Both the position numbers and the translations under genes were made by a program. A stretch of DNA of 64,000 nt. It comes from Lysobacteraceae bacterium (GTDB taxonomy: Bacteria; Pseudomonadota; Gammaproteobacteria; Xanthomonadales; Xanthomonadaceae). Location: positions 62,001-126,000 of the forward strand of contig JAEUPQ010000017.1 of NCBI GenBank assembly GCA_016789405.1. Direction: 5' to 3'. Positions 53,692 through 61,882 of the stretch are shown in pieces (the first letter of the stretch is position 1; every line of letters starts with the position of its first letter). The notes beneath the pieces are model-generated. The model did no database searches, was not told the origin of the DNA, and saw only the letters and a program-made list of their open reading frames with translations.

Positions 53692-54204
53692 TCATCGCGA
53701 TGCGCGCAACGCGGCCATCGTCTCGAGGATGAAAGGGCCTTTCGCATCGGTGTACGCGGACTTGTCGTGCGCGTACTGCCGTGCGAGTTCGAGCTTCAGC
53801 GATTCGTAGCGCCGACGCAGCGCCGCATCGGCACGCAGGGCATCGCGGAATGCCAGGTGGTCGTTCCACAGGTCCGAGCCGCGCACGACGCCGTGCACAT
53901 GGACGCGCAGGCAGTCCGGGTTCGACCTGACGAAATAGCGACGCATCGGAATCACGGTTTCATGCTTCGATACGTAGGCATAGCCGGCGTCTCGAAGGGC
54001 CGGAATGCGGTCTTCGATGTCCGCGAGCGACGTTGCGCCGACCAGGATGTCGATCACCGGTTTTGCCGACAGCCCCGGCACGGCGGTGCTGCCGATGTGC
54101 TCTATCTCGACCGGCGTCGAAGCGAACGCGCCGCGCAGTTCGTCGCGTCGCGCGATGAACAGTTGCGGCCATGCGGGCGAGCAGGGGGCGACGACGAACG
54201 ACAT
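53692..54204 (-). CDS. GrpB/UPF0157 nucleotidyltransferase-like protein
   Basis: This 170-residue protein has the GrpB pattern: IEHIGSTAVPGLSAKPVIDILVGATSLADIE, a nucleotidyltransferase-type strand with acidic residues, then RYFVRSNPDCLRVHVHGVVRGSDLWNDHLAFRDAL. The family is widespread but of unclear function; some members are fused to dephospho-CoA kinase. It is 33 nt downstream of the Ser/Thr kinase gene and may be read from the same transcript. It converges on the HAD gene. Confidence 0.9.
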   Translation of the reverse strand: MSFVVAPCSPAWPQLFIARRDELRGAFASTPVEIEHIGSTAVPGLSAKPVIDILVGATSLADIEDRIPALRDAGYAYVSKHETVIPMRRYFVRSNPDCLRVHVHGVVRGSDLWNDHLAFRDALRADAALRRRYESLKLELARQYAHDKSAYTDAKGPFILETMAALRASR

Positions 54205-54237
54205 GCGATGGTTTCCGCGCCTGGGGGGTGCCGAGGG

Positions 54238-56562
54238 TCAGCGCGATCCTGACATCGTGAGCAGGCGCTTGCGATCGCGCTCGGCATCGAGGGTCAGCGG
54301 GCTGCTGCATCGGCTTGCGTCGGGAATCGCCGCGACCGACCGTTCGTAGGCGGCGAGCGCTTCCGCAGGGCGTCCGGCCTGCGCGAGGCTGAGGCCGTAT
54401 CCTGCTTCGATCGCATGCAGGTTCGAGCGGAAGCGCTTGCTCGATGCCAGTGCGAGATCCCGGGCGCTGCGGTAGTACGCGAGCGCTTCCTCGCTGTCCC
54501 CTTGGCGCAGGTGCCATTCGCCGAGCGCGCGGTCGATCCAGATCTGCGAGCCTGCGTCGTCGTGCAGCGGGCCGAGCCTGGTCAGCTGGTCGACCAGGGG
54601 CCTGGCGGCTTCGAGGTTGCCCGAACGGATCAGCGCGACCACGTACTGCGCAGTGGTGCCGGTGGTCCACGCATGCTTGTCGCCGACGGTCTTGTGGCGA
54701 CCTTCCACCGCGCGCTCCAGCCATGCGACCGCGTTCGCGTTGTCGTTCGCGCACAGGTGCAGCGAGCCGAGCAGGTTGACGTAGGTGACGGTGGTGCTGT
54801 GGTCGTCGCCGAGCAGGCGATTGAGGGTGGCCACTTCGCGCCGGAGGATGCTCGTGGCTTCCTCGTGGCGACCCAATCCGCTGAGGGCGGTGGCCACGCG
54901 CACGCGCGCCAGTGCGGCGATGCCGCTCTCCGCACCGCTGAAGCGCACGCTGTAGGCCTCCGACTGGCGTGCGCTGCGCAATGCATCGTCGAAGCGGGCC
55001 AGGTTGCTCTGGCAGAGGCTGAGTCCGTTGTAGCCGTCGGCGATCTCGTTGTCGGGGATGCCGCGCGCGTGGGCCATCATGCGAGTGTATATCCTGGCGC
55101 AGGCAGCCGCGTTGTTGGCCAGCAATGCATTCCATCCCAGCGCGCTCTGGATGCGGAATTGCAGCAGCGTCGGCGCCTCCTCGTCGAAGGGAAAGCGCGA
55201 CTGCAGCGCTTCGAGCTTCGTCTGCGCGGCCTGCGCATCGCCCATCTGCATGTCGATCATCGCGCGGAGCAGGTGCGCCTCGCCGGTGCTTTCCGCACGC
55301 TCGCCTTCGCTGGCGTGCAGCAGGCGGATCGCGCGCTGCGAGGCATCTTCGGCCGCGGCATAGTGTCCGCGGCTCATCAGCGTGTAGCCGATCGTGGTCT
55401 GGATGCGGCCTGCGATGCCGGGATGGTCGGCGAATCGGCGTTCGGCCTTGTCCACCGCAGCCTCCAGGATGTCCGAGATCGGCGTGTCCTTGGCGCTGCC
55501 GACGAACGGGTCGCCTGCGCCGAGCACGTCTTCGTTGAGGAAGCGGTTCACCGCAAGCGTCTCGTCGCGTGCCTGTCGCAGGCGCGTGCGTTCCACCGCG
55601 GCGTAGTACAGGAAGCCCGCGACCAGCGTGATCACGCCGAGGGACACCAGCGCCGCACTCAGGCTGCCGACGGGATGGCGTTGCACGAGTCGCGCCCAGC
55701 GATAGGCCAGCCCGCCCTGTCGTGCCTGCACCGGGCGATGCGCGAGGAATCGTTCGAGGTCGTACTTGAGCGCGGTCGCGGTGATGTAGCGCGCGCCGGG
55801 TTCCTCGGCCGTGGCCTTGGCGATGATCGCTTGCAGGTCGCGCGAAGGTGGCTGCGTCGTGCCGGCGGCCAGGACCGCCTGCAACAGGCGGCCCAACTGC
55901 CAGACATCGGATGCGGTGCCGACGGGTTCCAGGGCACGCTGCTCAGGGCTGGCGTACTCGGGCGTGAACGCCGTGGCCTGGTCGCCTTCCTGCGCGAGTC
56001 CGGCGATGCCGAAATCCAGCAGCTTCGCGTGGCCTCCGGCATCGATCATCACATTGCCGGGCTTGATGTCGCGATGGATCAGCAGTCGTCCATGCGCGAA
56101 TTCCACGGCCTGCAGCACCGGAAGCATCAACTCGACGCGCTGGCGTTCGTCCAGGCGATGGGACTCTGCGTGGCGATCGATCGGAAGGCCTTCGATGTAC
56201 TCCATCGCGAACCACAGGTGGCCTTCGTCGGTGCGACCTCCATCGATGAGGCGTGCGATGTTCGGATGCGACAGCTCGGCGAGGAACTGGCGCTCGCGTC
56301 GGAACAGGGCTGCGCTCTCGGGCGAGAGCCTGGCGTCATGCAGCCACTTCAGCGCGACGCTCTGTTCGAACTCGCCGTCCGCGCGTTCGGCGAGGTAGAC
56401 CACGCCCATGCCGCCGCGGCCGAGTTCGCGGACGATCCGGAAGGCGCCGACGCGAGCGCCTTCCTGCAGGCAGCCGGCATCGAAATGCGTGCGCAGCATG
56501 TCCTTGAAGAGGGCGCCATGGAACAGGCCTCGTGGTTCGAGCAGGCGATCGCGCAGGGACAT
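54238..56562 (-). CDS. Membrane Ser/Thr protein kinase with TPR-rich sensor
   Basis: This 774-residue Hanks-type kinase has Gly loop LGRGGMGVVYLAE, Lys72 in VALKWL, catalytic HRDIKPGN (Asp165) and DFGIAG (Asp183), then a PEYASPEQ activation segment. One membrane helix lies at residues ~299-320. The C-terminal ~450 residues are helical TPR-like repeats (IGYTLMSRGHYAAAEDASQRA, LARFDDALRSARQSEA). It follows the ECF sigma gene by 9 nt; such ECF-kinase pairs control sigma activity by phosphorylation. The target and signal are unknown. Confidence 0.92.
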   Translation of the reverse strand: MSLRDRLLEPRGLFHGALFKDMLRTHFDAGCLQEGARVGAFRIVRELGRGGMGVVYLAERADGEFEQSVALKWLHDARLSPESAALFRRERQFLAELSHPNIARLIDGGRTDEGHLWFAMEYIEGLPIDRHAESHRLDERQRVELMLPVLQAVEFAHGRLLIHRDIKPGNVMIDAGGHAKLLDFGIAGLAQEGDQATAFTPEYASPEQRALEPVGTASDVWQLGRLLQAVLAAGTTQPPSRDLQAIIAKATAEEPGARYITATALKYDLERFLAHRPVQARQGGLAYRWARLVQRHPVGSLSAALVSLGVITLVAGFLYYAAVERTRLRQARDETLAVNRFLNEDVLGAGDPFVGSAKDTPISDILEAAVDKAERRFADHPGIAGRIQTTIGYTLMSRGHYAAAEDASQRAIRLLHASEGERAESTGEAHLLRAMIDMQMGDAQAAQTKLEALQSRFPFDEEAPTLLQFRIQSALGWNALLANNAAACARIYTRMMAHARGIPDNEIADGYNGLSLCQSNLARFDDALRSARQSEAYSVRFSGAESGIAALARVRVATALSGLGRHEEATSILRREVATLNRLLGDDHSTTVTYVNLLGSLHLCANDNANAVAWLERAVEGRHKTVGDKHAWTTGTTAQYVVALIRSGNLEAARPLVDQLTRLGPLHDDAGSQIWIDRALGEWHLRQGDSEEALAYYRSARDLALASSKRFRSNLHAIEAGYGLSLAQAGRPAEALAAYERSVAAIPDASRCSSPLTLDAERDRKRLLTMSGSR

Positions 56563-56571
56563 CGCGGGTCC

Positions 56572-57132
56572 TCAGGCGGCGTCGTCTAGCAGCATCCGAA
56601 GATGCTCCCTGGCCTCCTGCCAAAGACGTTGCGAGGTGCGCAGTGAAACGCCCATCGCGGTGGCGGTCTCTTCTTCGCTCAGGCCCGCGAAGAGGCGGCA
56701 TTCCACGACCTGGACCAGGCGCTTGTCGGTATCGGCCAGGCGCTTGAGCGCGGTGTCGATTTCCAGCAGTTCCTCGGCCTCGGCACGCGCGCTGGCGGAC
56801 AGGTCCAGGTCGGCCTTGCCCAGCGTCGTGTGCGCCTGGCCGCCGCCGCGTTTCTGCGCGACCCGGTCGCGGGCGTGGTTGATCACCAGCTGGCGCATCG
56901 CCATCGCGGCCAGCGACAGGAAATGGGCACGGTTGGCGATGGCCTCGGCGCCGGAGCGGCACATCCGCAGGTAGCAGTCGTGCACCAGCGCGGTCACTTC
57001 CTGGCCGCCATCCATCGATGACGCGCTGCGCGCCAGACGCTTGAGGTCGGCGTACAGCAACTGCACCACGCGGTCCCACGCCAATGCATCGCCTTCCCGG
57101 GCCTGTCCCAGCAATACGGTGATTTCGCTCAT
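56572..57132 (-). CDS. ECF-type sigma factor linked to Ser/Thr kinase
   Basis: This 186-residue sigma factor starts at the ATG at 57132 (MSEITVLLGQAREGDALAWD). It has region 2 (ARSASSMDGGQEVTALVHDCYLRM), a linker, and region 4 (DKRLVQVVECRLFAGLSEEETATAMGVSLRTSQRLWQEAREHL). This is the ECF subgroup regularly paired with protein kinases instead of membrane anti-sigma factors, and the kinase gene follows 9 nt downstream. It probably directs its own operon and unknown targets; no consensus promoter can be named. Confidence 0.92.
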   Translation of the reverse strand: MSEITVLLGQAREGDALAWDRVVQLLYADLKRLARSASSMDGGQEVTALVHDCYLRMCRSGAEAIANRAHFLSLAAMAMRQLVINHARDRVAQKRGGGQAHTTLGKADLDLSASARAEAEELLEIDTALKRLADTDKRLVQVVECRLFAGLSEEETATAMGVSLRTSQRLWQEAREHLRMLLDDAA

Positions 57133-57556
57133 GGCGATTGCGCCTTGTTCCGGTGGTCCGCAAACAGGTAGCCGACGGGGCGCATGCGGCATCCCACCCG
57201 TCGCGAGACCGCGTCAGGCAGACCTCCCGCATAGGATCGTGCAATGGTGCGATGCAGCATGTTCGCGTCCCGCCCCTGTGACCACTTCGGTATCGCGATG
57301 GATCGATTGTGCCGCGTCGATCGGGTGAAAACCGTATACGCATCTCAGTTCGACACATGAATGTCATCCATCCCCGGGTTTTCCGGCGGGCGACGCATCC
57401 ACGCGGGGTATTCCAGAACAGGGCAGGCATTCGGATGGCGATCGCGACGACATCCCCGCCAGCGCCCTCGACGCGATGCACGGCATCGCCGCCATGGCGG
57501 GATTTCCGCGCCAGGACCTCACGCCACCACATCACTTATTCCGGGGAGTTGTCCCA
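57133..57556. other. Divergent intergenic region
   Basis: This 424-nt region lies between the ECF sigma gene (minus) and the secreted-protein operon (plus). I see no supported gene or RNA. It must carry promoters for both; the plus gene has GGGGAG about 10 nt before its ATG. Either promoter may be a target of the adjacent ECF factor, but I cannot identify a shared motif by eye. Confidence 0.4.
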
Positions 57557-58276
57557 ATGATTCCGCTTGTCTTCAAGAAGGGCCTGACGCTGTCGGTGCT
57601 CGCATTCGCGCTCGTCGCCGCCATGCCCGCCGACGCCCGTACTCCGCAGGGCGAGGCACGCTACGCGCTTCGCGACCAGTCCAGTCGCCAGGTGCGCGGC
57701 GTCGCCGAAAACGGCCTGCGCAGCATGGTGTTCTCGATGGCGCAGGGTCTGCCTGCGGACGGTCGGCTACCGGCGGATTTCCCGATCGCCGTCGGCTCGT
57801 ACGCCGAACTCCGCCAGGTCACGCTCGGCATCGGTTTCGAGGTCAACACGATCGATCCCGCGGCGCTGCTGTATGCACGACGCGATGCCGACCTCAGTCG
57901 CGTCACGCGCGGCACCGGCATCTGGAATTTCGTCGTCCTCTCCAAAGGGCACCCCGTCGCATTGCTCGAAGTCGGACGGCAGGACGGCCGATGGCAGGTG
58001 CTCGGCGCCGGTGCCACGCGACTCGCGCGGGATGTCCAGGCGGCTGCGCAGGGCCACGCTCGCGACGGCGCGTTCCGCTTCGTCCGCGTCTACCAGGCCA
58101 CTGCCGACCTGATGGAAGTGCGCGGCCCCGACAATCGTGCGCAGTACGTGCCGCTGGCGAAGACCGTCGACACGCTGCCGCTGAAGTCCTCGGGACGCGT
58201 GCTGTCGAGCAGCGCCGAACTGCTGCCGTCCCTGCAGGGCGCCGTGCGCGCCAACCTCGCCAAGTCCTCGCGCTGA
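57557..58276 (+). CDS. Secreted protein of unknown function, partner of cysteine protease
   Basis: This 239-residue exported protein has a signal peptide (MIPLVFKKGLTLSVLAFALVAAMPADA). The mature part is mixed alpha/beta (QVTLGIGFEVNTIDPAALLYAR, IWNFVVLSKGHPVALLEVGRQDGRW) with no Cys and no recognised domain. It lies 25 nt upstream of the papain-like protease gene and is surely co-transcribed. It may be an inhibitor, chaperone or substrate of that protease. The start at 57557 follows GGGGAG. Confidence 0.75.
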   Translation: MIPLVFKKGLTLSVLAFALVAAMPADARTPQGEARYALRDQSSRQVRGVAENGLRSMVFSMAQGLPADGRLPADFPIAVGSYAELRQVTLGIGFEVNTIDPAALLYARRDADLSRVTRGTGIWNFVVLSKGHPVALLEVGRQDGRWQVLGAGATRLARDVQAAAQGHARDGAFRFVRVYQATADLMEVRGPDNRAQYVPLAKTVDTLPLKSSGRVLSSSAELLPSLQGAVRANLAKSSR

Positions 58277-58301
58277 CCGCCCCCTTCCAGGAGATCCCAA
58301 C

Positions 58302-58850
58302 ATGAAGAAGTCACTCTCGGCGGCCCTGCTGCTCGCGCTGTCCGCCATCGGCACCACCGCCACCGCGGGCGTGCTCAACGTCCCGCTGTATTACCAGGAG
58401 CACAGCAACTGGTGCTGGGCCGCCTCCGCGCAGATGGTGCTGAAATTCTCGAAGGGCACGCAGTACGCGCAGTGCGGCATCGTCAACTACGCGTTCGGCA
58501 TCAACTATGCCTGCGGCAACACCACCTTCTACTGGAACAGCAATGCCAACCAGGGCAACTGGAACTACTACGTCGACGACACGATGAACGCCTACTGGGG
58601 AAGCGCACGCTTCTACCAGCAGAACGGCGCCATCAGCTACAGCTCGCTGCAGTTGCGCATCAATGCCGGCAAGCCCTTCGTCATGTCCTGGCGCTGGAGC
58701 AGCGGCGGCGCGCACGACGTCGTGGTGAAGGGTTTCTCGGGCGATTACGTCTATTTCAACGATCCGTGGGACGGCGCCTATACCCGCACCTATGCGGCGA
58801 CGGTCTCGGCCTCCGACCGCCGCTGGGAAGATTCGATCTTCCAGTACTGA
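58302..58850 (+). CDS. Secreted papain-like cysteine protease (C70/C39-like)
   Basis: This 182-residue exported protein has a signal peptide (MKKSLSAALLLALSAIGTTATAG). The catalytic domain shows HSNWCWAASAQM with nucleophile Cys38, GGAHDVVVKGF with His138, and YFNDPWDGAY supplying Asn153/Asp154. This arrangement resembles the papain-like families C70 (AvrRpt2-type) and C39-like proteins. The small size suggests a bare catalytic domain secreted from the cell. It ends a two-gene operon followed by hairpins at 58857 and 58985. Confidence 0.85.
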   Translation: MKKSLSAALLLALSAIGTTATAGVLNVPLYYQEHSNWCWAASAQMVLKFSKGTQYAQCGIVNYAFGINYACGNTTFYWNSNANQGNWNYYVDDTMNAYWGSARFYQQNGAISYSSLQLRINAGKPFVMSWRWSSGGAHDVVVKGFSGDYVYFNDPWDGAYTRTYAATVSASDRRWEDSIFQY

Positions 58851-59161
58851 TGTCCGCTGACGCCGCCCGAAGGTGCGGCGTCAGGGCGACAGGGTCCATC
58901 GCACGGACCCCGCGACACGCGAATCCCGTGACGTCCTTGCCTGTCTGAAAGTTTCACCTTGCGGCCTCGTCGGTCGCCCCTTCCCGCCCGCGCCCAGCGC
59001 GGGCGTTCTTTTCGCCATTCCCTCGGGCCATTCAGATGCCGCGTGCCTCCGGGCTGGGCATCCCTCTCATGACAAGCGATAATAAGCAGATGGACACCTG
59101 ACCCCGTGCGCCGTCGTGGCTTCGCCTCGAAGGGTGCGCCCCACGCCACCGGACGCACTGC
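58851..59161. other. Intergenic region with two hairpins
   Basis: This 311-nt region holds an inverted repeat directly after the protease gene (arms CTGACGCCGC at 58857-58866 and GCGGCGTCAG at 58875-58884), a stronger terminator at 58985-59012, and presumably the mgtE promoter. I see no gene, and no magnesium riboswitch that I can recognise. Confidence 0.5.
58985..59012 (+). terminator. Rho-independent terminator of protease operon
   Basis: CGCCCGCGC (58985-58993) pairs perfectly with GCGCGGGCG (58997-59005) around CCA, followed by TTCTTTT. It lies about 135 nt after the cysteine protease stop. Confidence 0.85.
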
Positions 59162-60523
59162 ATGGCCGAGACCATCCGCCACGACAAGACCGCGCGCCAG
59201 CTGCGTCTGCTCTCCGACGCGCTCGACAGCGGTCGCCTGGGTCCCGTGCGCCGGCTGGTCAACACCCTGTCGCCGGCCGAGATCGGCAACCTCCTCGAAT
59301 CCCTCCCGCCGGCCAAGCGCAGCGTGGTCTGGGGCCTGGTCGATCCCGAGGACGACGGCGAGGTGCTGGTCCATGTCGGCGAAGACGTGCGTGAAAGCCT
59401 CATCGCGGACATGGATCCGGACGAACTGGTCGCGGCGGTCGAGGACCTCGACATCGACGACCTCGCGGACCTCGTCGAGGACCTGCCGGACACGGTGATC
59501 GACGAGATCCTCAAGTCGATGGACCGCGAGAACCGCGAGCGCCTGGAGCAGGTGCTGTCCTACGACGAGGACACCGCCGGCCGCCTGATGAACCCGGACG
59601 TGGTCACCGTGCGCGCCGACACCACCGTCGACGTGGTGCTGCGCTACCTGCGCCTGCGCGGCGAATTGCCCGAGCACACCGACCACCTGTACGTGGTCAG
59701 TCGGCGCCACCAGTACCTCGGACGGATCGCGCTGCAGTCGTTGCTGACGCGCGATGCGAGCACGCCGATCAACCAGCTCGTCGACGACGAGCAGCCGGCG
59801 ATCGGCGTGGAGGAAAGCGCCGACGAAGTCGCGCGCATGTTCTCCGACCACGACTGGATCAGCGCCCCGGTGGTCGACGACAACAACGTGCTGCTCGGCC
59901 GCATCACCATCGACGACGTGGTCGACATCATCCGCTACCAGGCCGAGCACCAGGCGCTCGGCGCCGCCGGCCTGGACGAGGAAGAAGACCTGTTCAGCCC
60001 GGTGCCGCGCGCGTTCCGTCGCCGCCTGCTGTGGCTGTCGATCAACCTCGGCACTGCCTTCCTCGCCTCCAGCGTGGTCGGCCGGTTCGAAGGCACCATC
60101 GAGAAGATCGTCGCGCTCGCGGTGCTGATGCCCATCGTGGCCGGCATGGGCGGCAACGCCGGCACCCAGGTGCTTGCGCTGATGGTGCGCGGCCTTGCGC
60201 TCGGGCAGGTGGGTGCGGCCAACGTGCGCACGCTGCTGTGGAAGGAGTTGCGCGTCGCGCTGATGAATGGCCTCAGCCTCGGTTTGCTGCTCGCGGTGGT
60301 GGTGTTCGTCTGGTTCCGCGACCCGATGCTGTCGCTGGTGATCGGTTCGGCGCTCACCATCAACCTGTGCTTCGCCGCCACCGCCGGCGTGCTGGTGCCG
60401 CTGGGGCTCAAGCGGATGGGCTTCGACCCGGCGCTGGCCGGTGGCGTGATCCTGACCACGGTCACCGACGTGATGGGCTTCCTCGCGTTCCTCGGTCTGG
60501 CGACGCTGATCCTGTTGCGCTGA
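59162..60523 (+). CDS. mgtE: Magnesium transporter MgtE
   Basis: This 453-residue magnesium channel has an acidic helical MgtE_N domain (residues ~20-130, LVNTLSPAEIGNLLESLPP), two CBS domains (~140-260, MNPDVVTVRADTTVDVVLRYL and DHDWISAPVVDDNNVLLGRITIDDVVDII), the plug helix, and five membrane helices with the pore motif VAGMGGNAGTQVLAL. The cytosolic domains close the pore when internal magnesium is high. It starts at an ATG at 59162 and stands alone or with the small membrane gene 30 nt downstream. Confidence 0.96.
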   Translation: MAETIRHDKTARQLRLLSDALDSGRLGPVRRLVNTLSPAEIGNLLESLPPAKRSVVWGLVDPEDDGEVLVHVGEDVRESLIADMDPDELVAAVEDLDIDDLADLVEDLPDTVIDEILKSMDRENRERLEQVLSYDEDTAGRLMNPDVVTVRADTTVDVVLRYLRLRGELPEHTDHLYVVSRRHQYLGRIALQSLLTRDASTPINQLVDDEQPAIGVEESADEVARMFSDHDWISAPVVDDNNVLLGRITIDDVVDIIRYQAEHQALGAAGLDEEEDLFSPVPRAFRRRLLWLSINLGTAFLASSVVGRFEGTIEKIVALAVLMPIVAGMGGNAGTQVLALMVRGLALGQVGAANVRTLLWKELRVALMNGLSLGLLLAVVVFVWFRDPMLSLVIGSALTINLCFAATAGVLVPLGLKRMGFDPALAGGVILTTVTDVMGFLAFLGLATLILLR

Positions 60524-60553
60524 GCCTGCCGTGTTGAGCCTGGATTGCACGGC

Positions 60554-61063
60554 ATGAATGCATCGCGGCCCGAGTCCGCGTCACCCGTGGCATGGGCCAT
60601 CGCGCAGGCGCTGATCTGCATCGCCGGCGGTGCCTGGATCGGCCAGTCCGTCGCACCGGGCGAGGGCGCATTCGTCGGTGGTGGTGCGTTCGTGCTCTTC
60701 GGGGCGCTGCTGCTGTCGTATTTCGCGGGACAGAAGGCGGCGATGATCTTCGGCCTGACTCTGCTCGGCGTGCGCGGCGCGCAGCGATTGCGGCGCGGGC
60801 GCGCGCTTGCGCCGGAGGCCGGGCACGAACGTGACCAGCGCGACGGACGTCGCGTCGACCATGTCGCGGCGGCGGTGGCGGTCATCGTGTTCTGCCTGTT
60901 CGCGACGCTCGCAGCGCTGCTCTTCTGGATCTTCGCGGACGGCGCCTCGCTGTTCGGTGTCGTGTTGCGCGCGTGGGCGCTCGTCGCCGTGGTCGCCGTT
61001 CTGATGTCGCGGGCGCTGCCGGGCATCGACGATGGGGCCGGCGGCGGCACGCCACCCCCCTAG
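60554..61063 (+). CDS. Small membrane protein of unknown function
   Basis: This 169-residue protein from the ATG at 60554 has four hydrophobic helices: AWAIAQALICIAGGAWIG, FVLFGALLLSYFAGQKAAMI, VAVIVFCLFATLAALLFWIF and VLRAWALVAVVAVLM. A basic loop lies between the second and third (RRGRALAPEAGHERDQRDGR). I recognise no family. It is 30 nt downstream of mgtE and may be cotranscribed. A TTG start at 60545 is possible. Confidence 0.65.
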   Translation: MNASRPESASPVAWAIAQALICIAGGAWIGQSVAPGEGAFVGGGAFVLFGALLLSYFAGQKAAMIFGLTLLGVRGAQRLRRGRALAPEAGHERDQRDGRRVDHVAAAVAVIVFCLFATLAALLFWIFADGASLFGVVLRAWALVAVVAVLMSRALPGIDDGAGGGTPPP

Positions 61064-61139
61064 CTCGATCGCGTCCTCTGGGTCGCGGGCAACGTCAGCC
61101 CTGCGGCCTCGTCGCTGCGATCATGCGGGTGTCCGAGCG

Positions 61140-61790
61140 TCAGCGACGCGTCCGCTTCTGCGCCATCGTGCGCGCGCCTGAAATGATCATCGCGACCATC
61201 GTGCTGAGCTGTTCGATCAGTTCGCGATCGCGTTCAGGCGGCAGGTCCATCGCCGTTGCGCCCATCGCGAACACCAGCCGGGTGATGGCCTTCGCGACCA
61301 GGTCGGGACGATGCAGTCCGGCGCCCTCGGCCGAGGTCAGGCGAACCAGGTCGCTGCGCAGTTCGTCTTCGAAAAAGCTGAGCTCGCGATCCACCGCCTG
61401 CTTGAACGCATCCGATCCCGCCGTGCCCTCGCGGAGCAGGACATGGAGGAGCTTGTCGTCGGCGCGGACCTGTTCCATGAACGTTTCGACCGAGCTGCGG
61501 ACGATGCCGCGCTGGGTTTCGGCGCGATGCCTTGCCGCACCGACGATCCTGCGCAGCGAGCGACCGGCGAGGTCGATCAGCGCGACGGCCAGCTCGTCCA
61601 TGTCGCGGAACTGGCGATAGAAGCTGTTGGGGGCGATGCCCGCCTCGCGGGCCACTTCGCGGAGGCTCAGTGTCGACACCGACCGATGGGGGCCGATCAG
61701 GCGCAGCGCCGCGGCCAGGAGGTCGTCTCGGGAAATCCCGGCCTTTCGGGCATGGCCGACCTCGGTGTCGGGGGGCGGGGCGTCGGTCAC
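61140..61790 (-). CDS. TetR-family repressor, FabR/DesT-like
   Basis: This 216-residue repressor has the N-terminal HTH STLSLREVAREAGIAPNSFYRQFRDMDELAVALID, which matches FabR/DesT-type regulators closely, followed by a helical ligand domain (SVETFMEQVRADDKLLHVLLREGTAGSDAFKQAV). These regulators sense acyl-CoA or acyl-ACP saturation and repress desaturase genes. The start is a GTG at 61790 with AGGAG upstream; no ATG is available at a fitting place. It is divergent from a ferredoxin reductase-desaturase pair, the same layout as desT-desCB in Pseudomonas. Confidence 0.9.
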   Translation of the reverse strand: MTDAPPPDTEVGHARKAGISRDDLLAAALRLIGPHRSVSTLSLREVAREAGIAPNSFYRQFRDMDELAVALIDLAGRSLRRIVGAARHRAETQRGIVRSSVETFMEQVRADDKLLHVLLREGTAGSDAFKQAVDRELSFFEDELRSDLVRLTSAEGAGLHRPDLVAKAITRLVFAMGATAMDLPPERDRELIEQLSTMVAMIISGARTMAQKRTRR

Positions 61791-61816
61791 GGCGGGGCGG
61801 CTCCTGGCGAGCCGGC

Positions 61817-61876
61817 ATGATAGCGCTGGAAATGTATATACAAGTGTATAGACATCTGTATTCGCATGCGTATAGT
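61817..61876. promoter_or_regulatory. Divergent promoter/operator of repressor and desaturase operon
   Basis: This AT-rich core contains TGTATATACA (a perfect palindrome), TATAC-AAGT-GTATA (61837-61850) and CGCATGCG (61863-61870). On the plus strand TAGACA (61849-61854), a 16-nt spacer and TATAGT (61871-61876) form a sigma-70-like promoter ending 6 nt before the reductase ATG. On the minus strand TATCAT (61817-61822) could be the repressor's -10 box. The palindromes are likely repressor operators. Confidence 0.65.
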
Positions 61877-61882
61877 GGGGCC

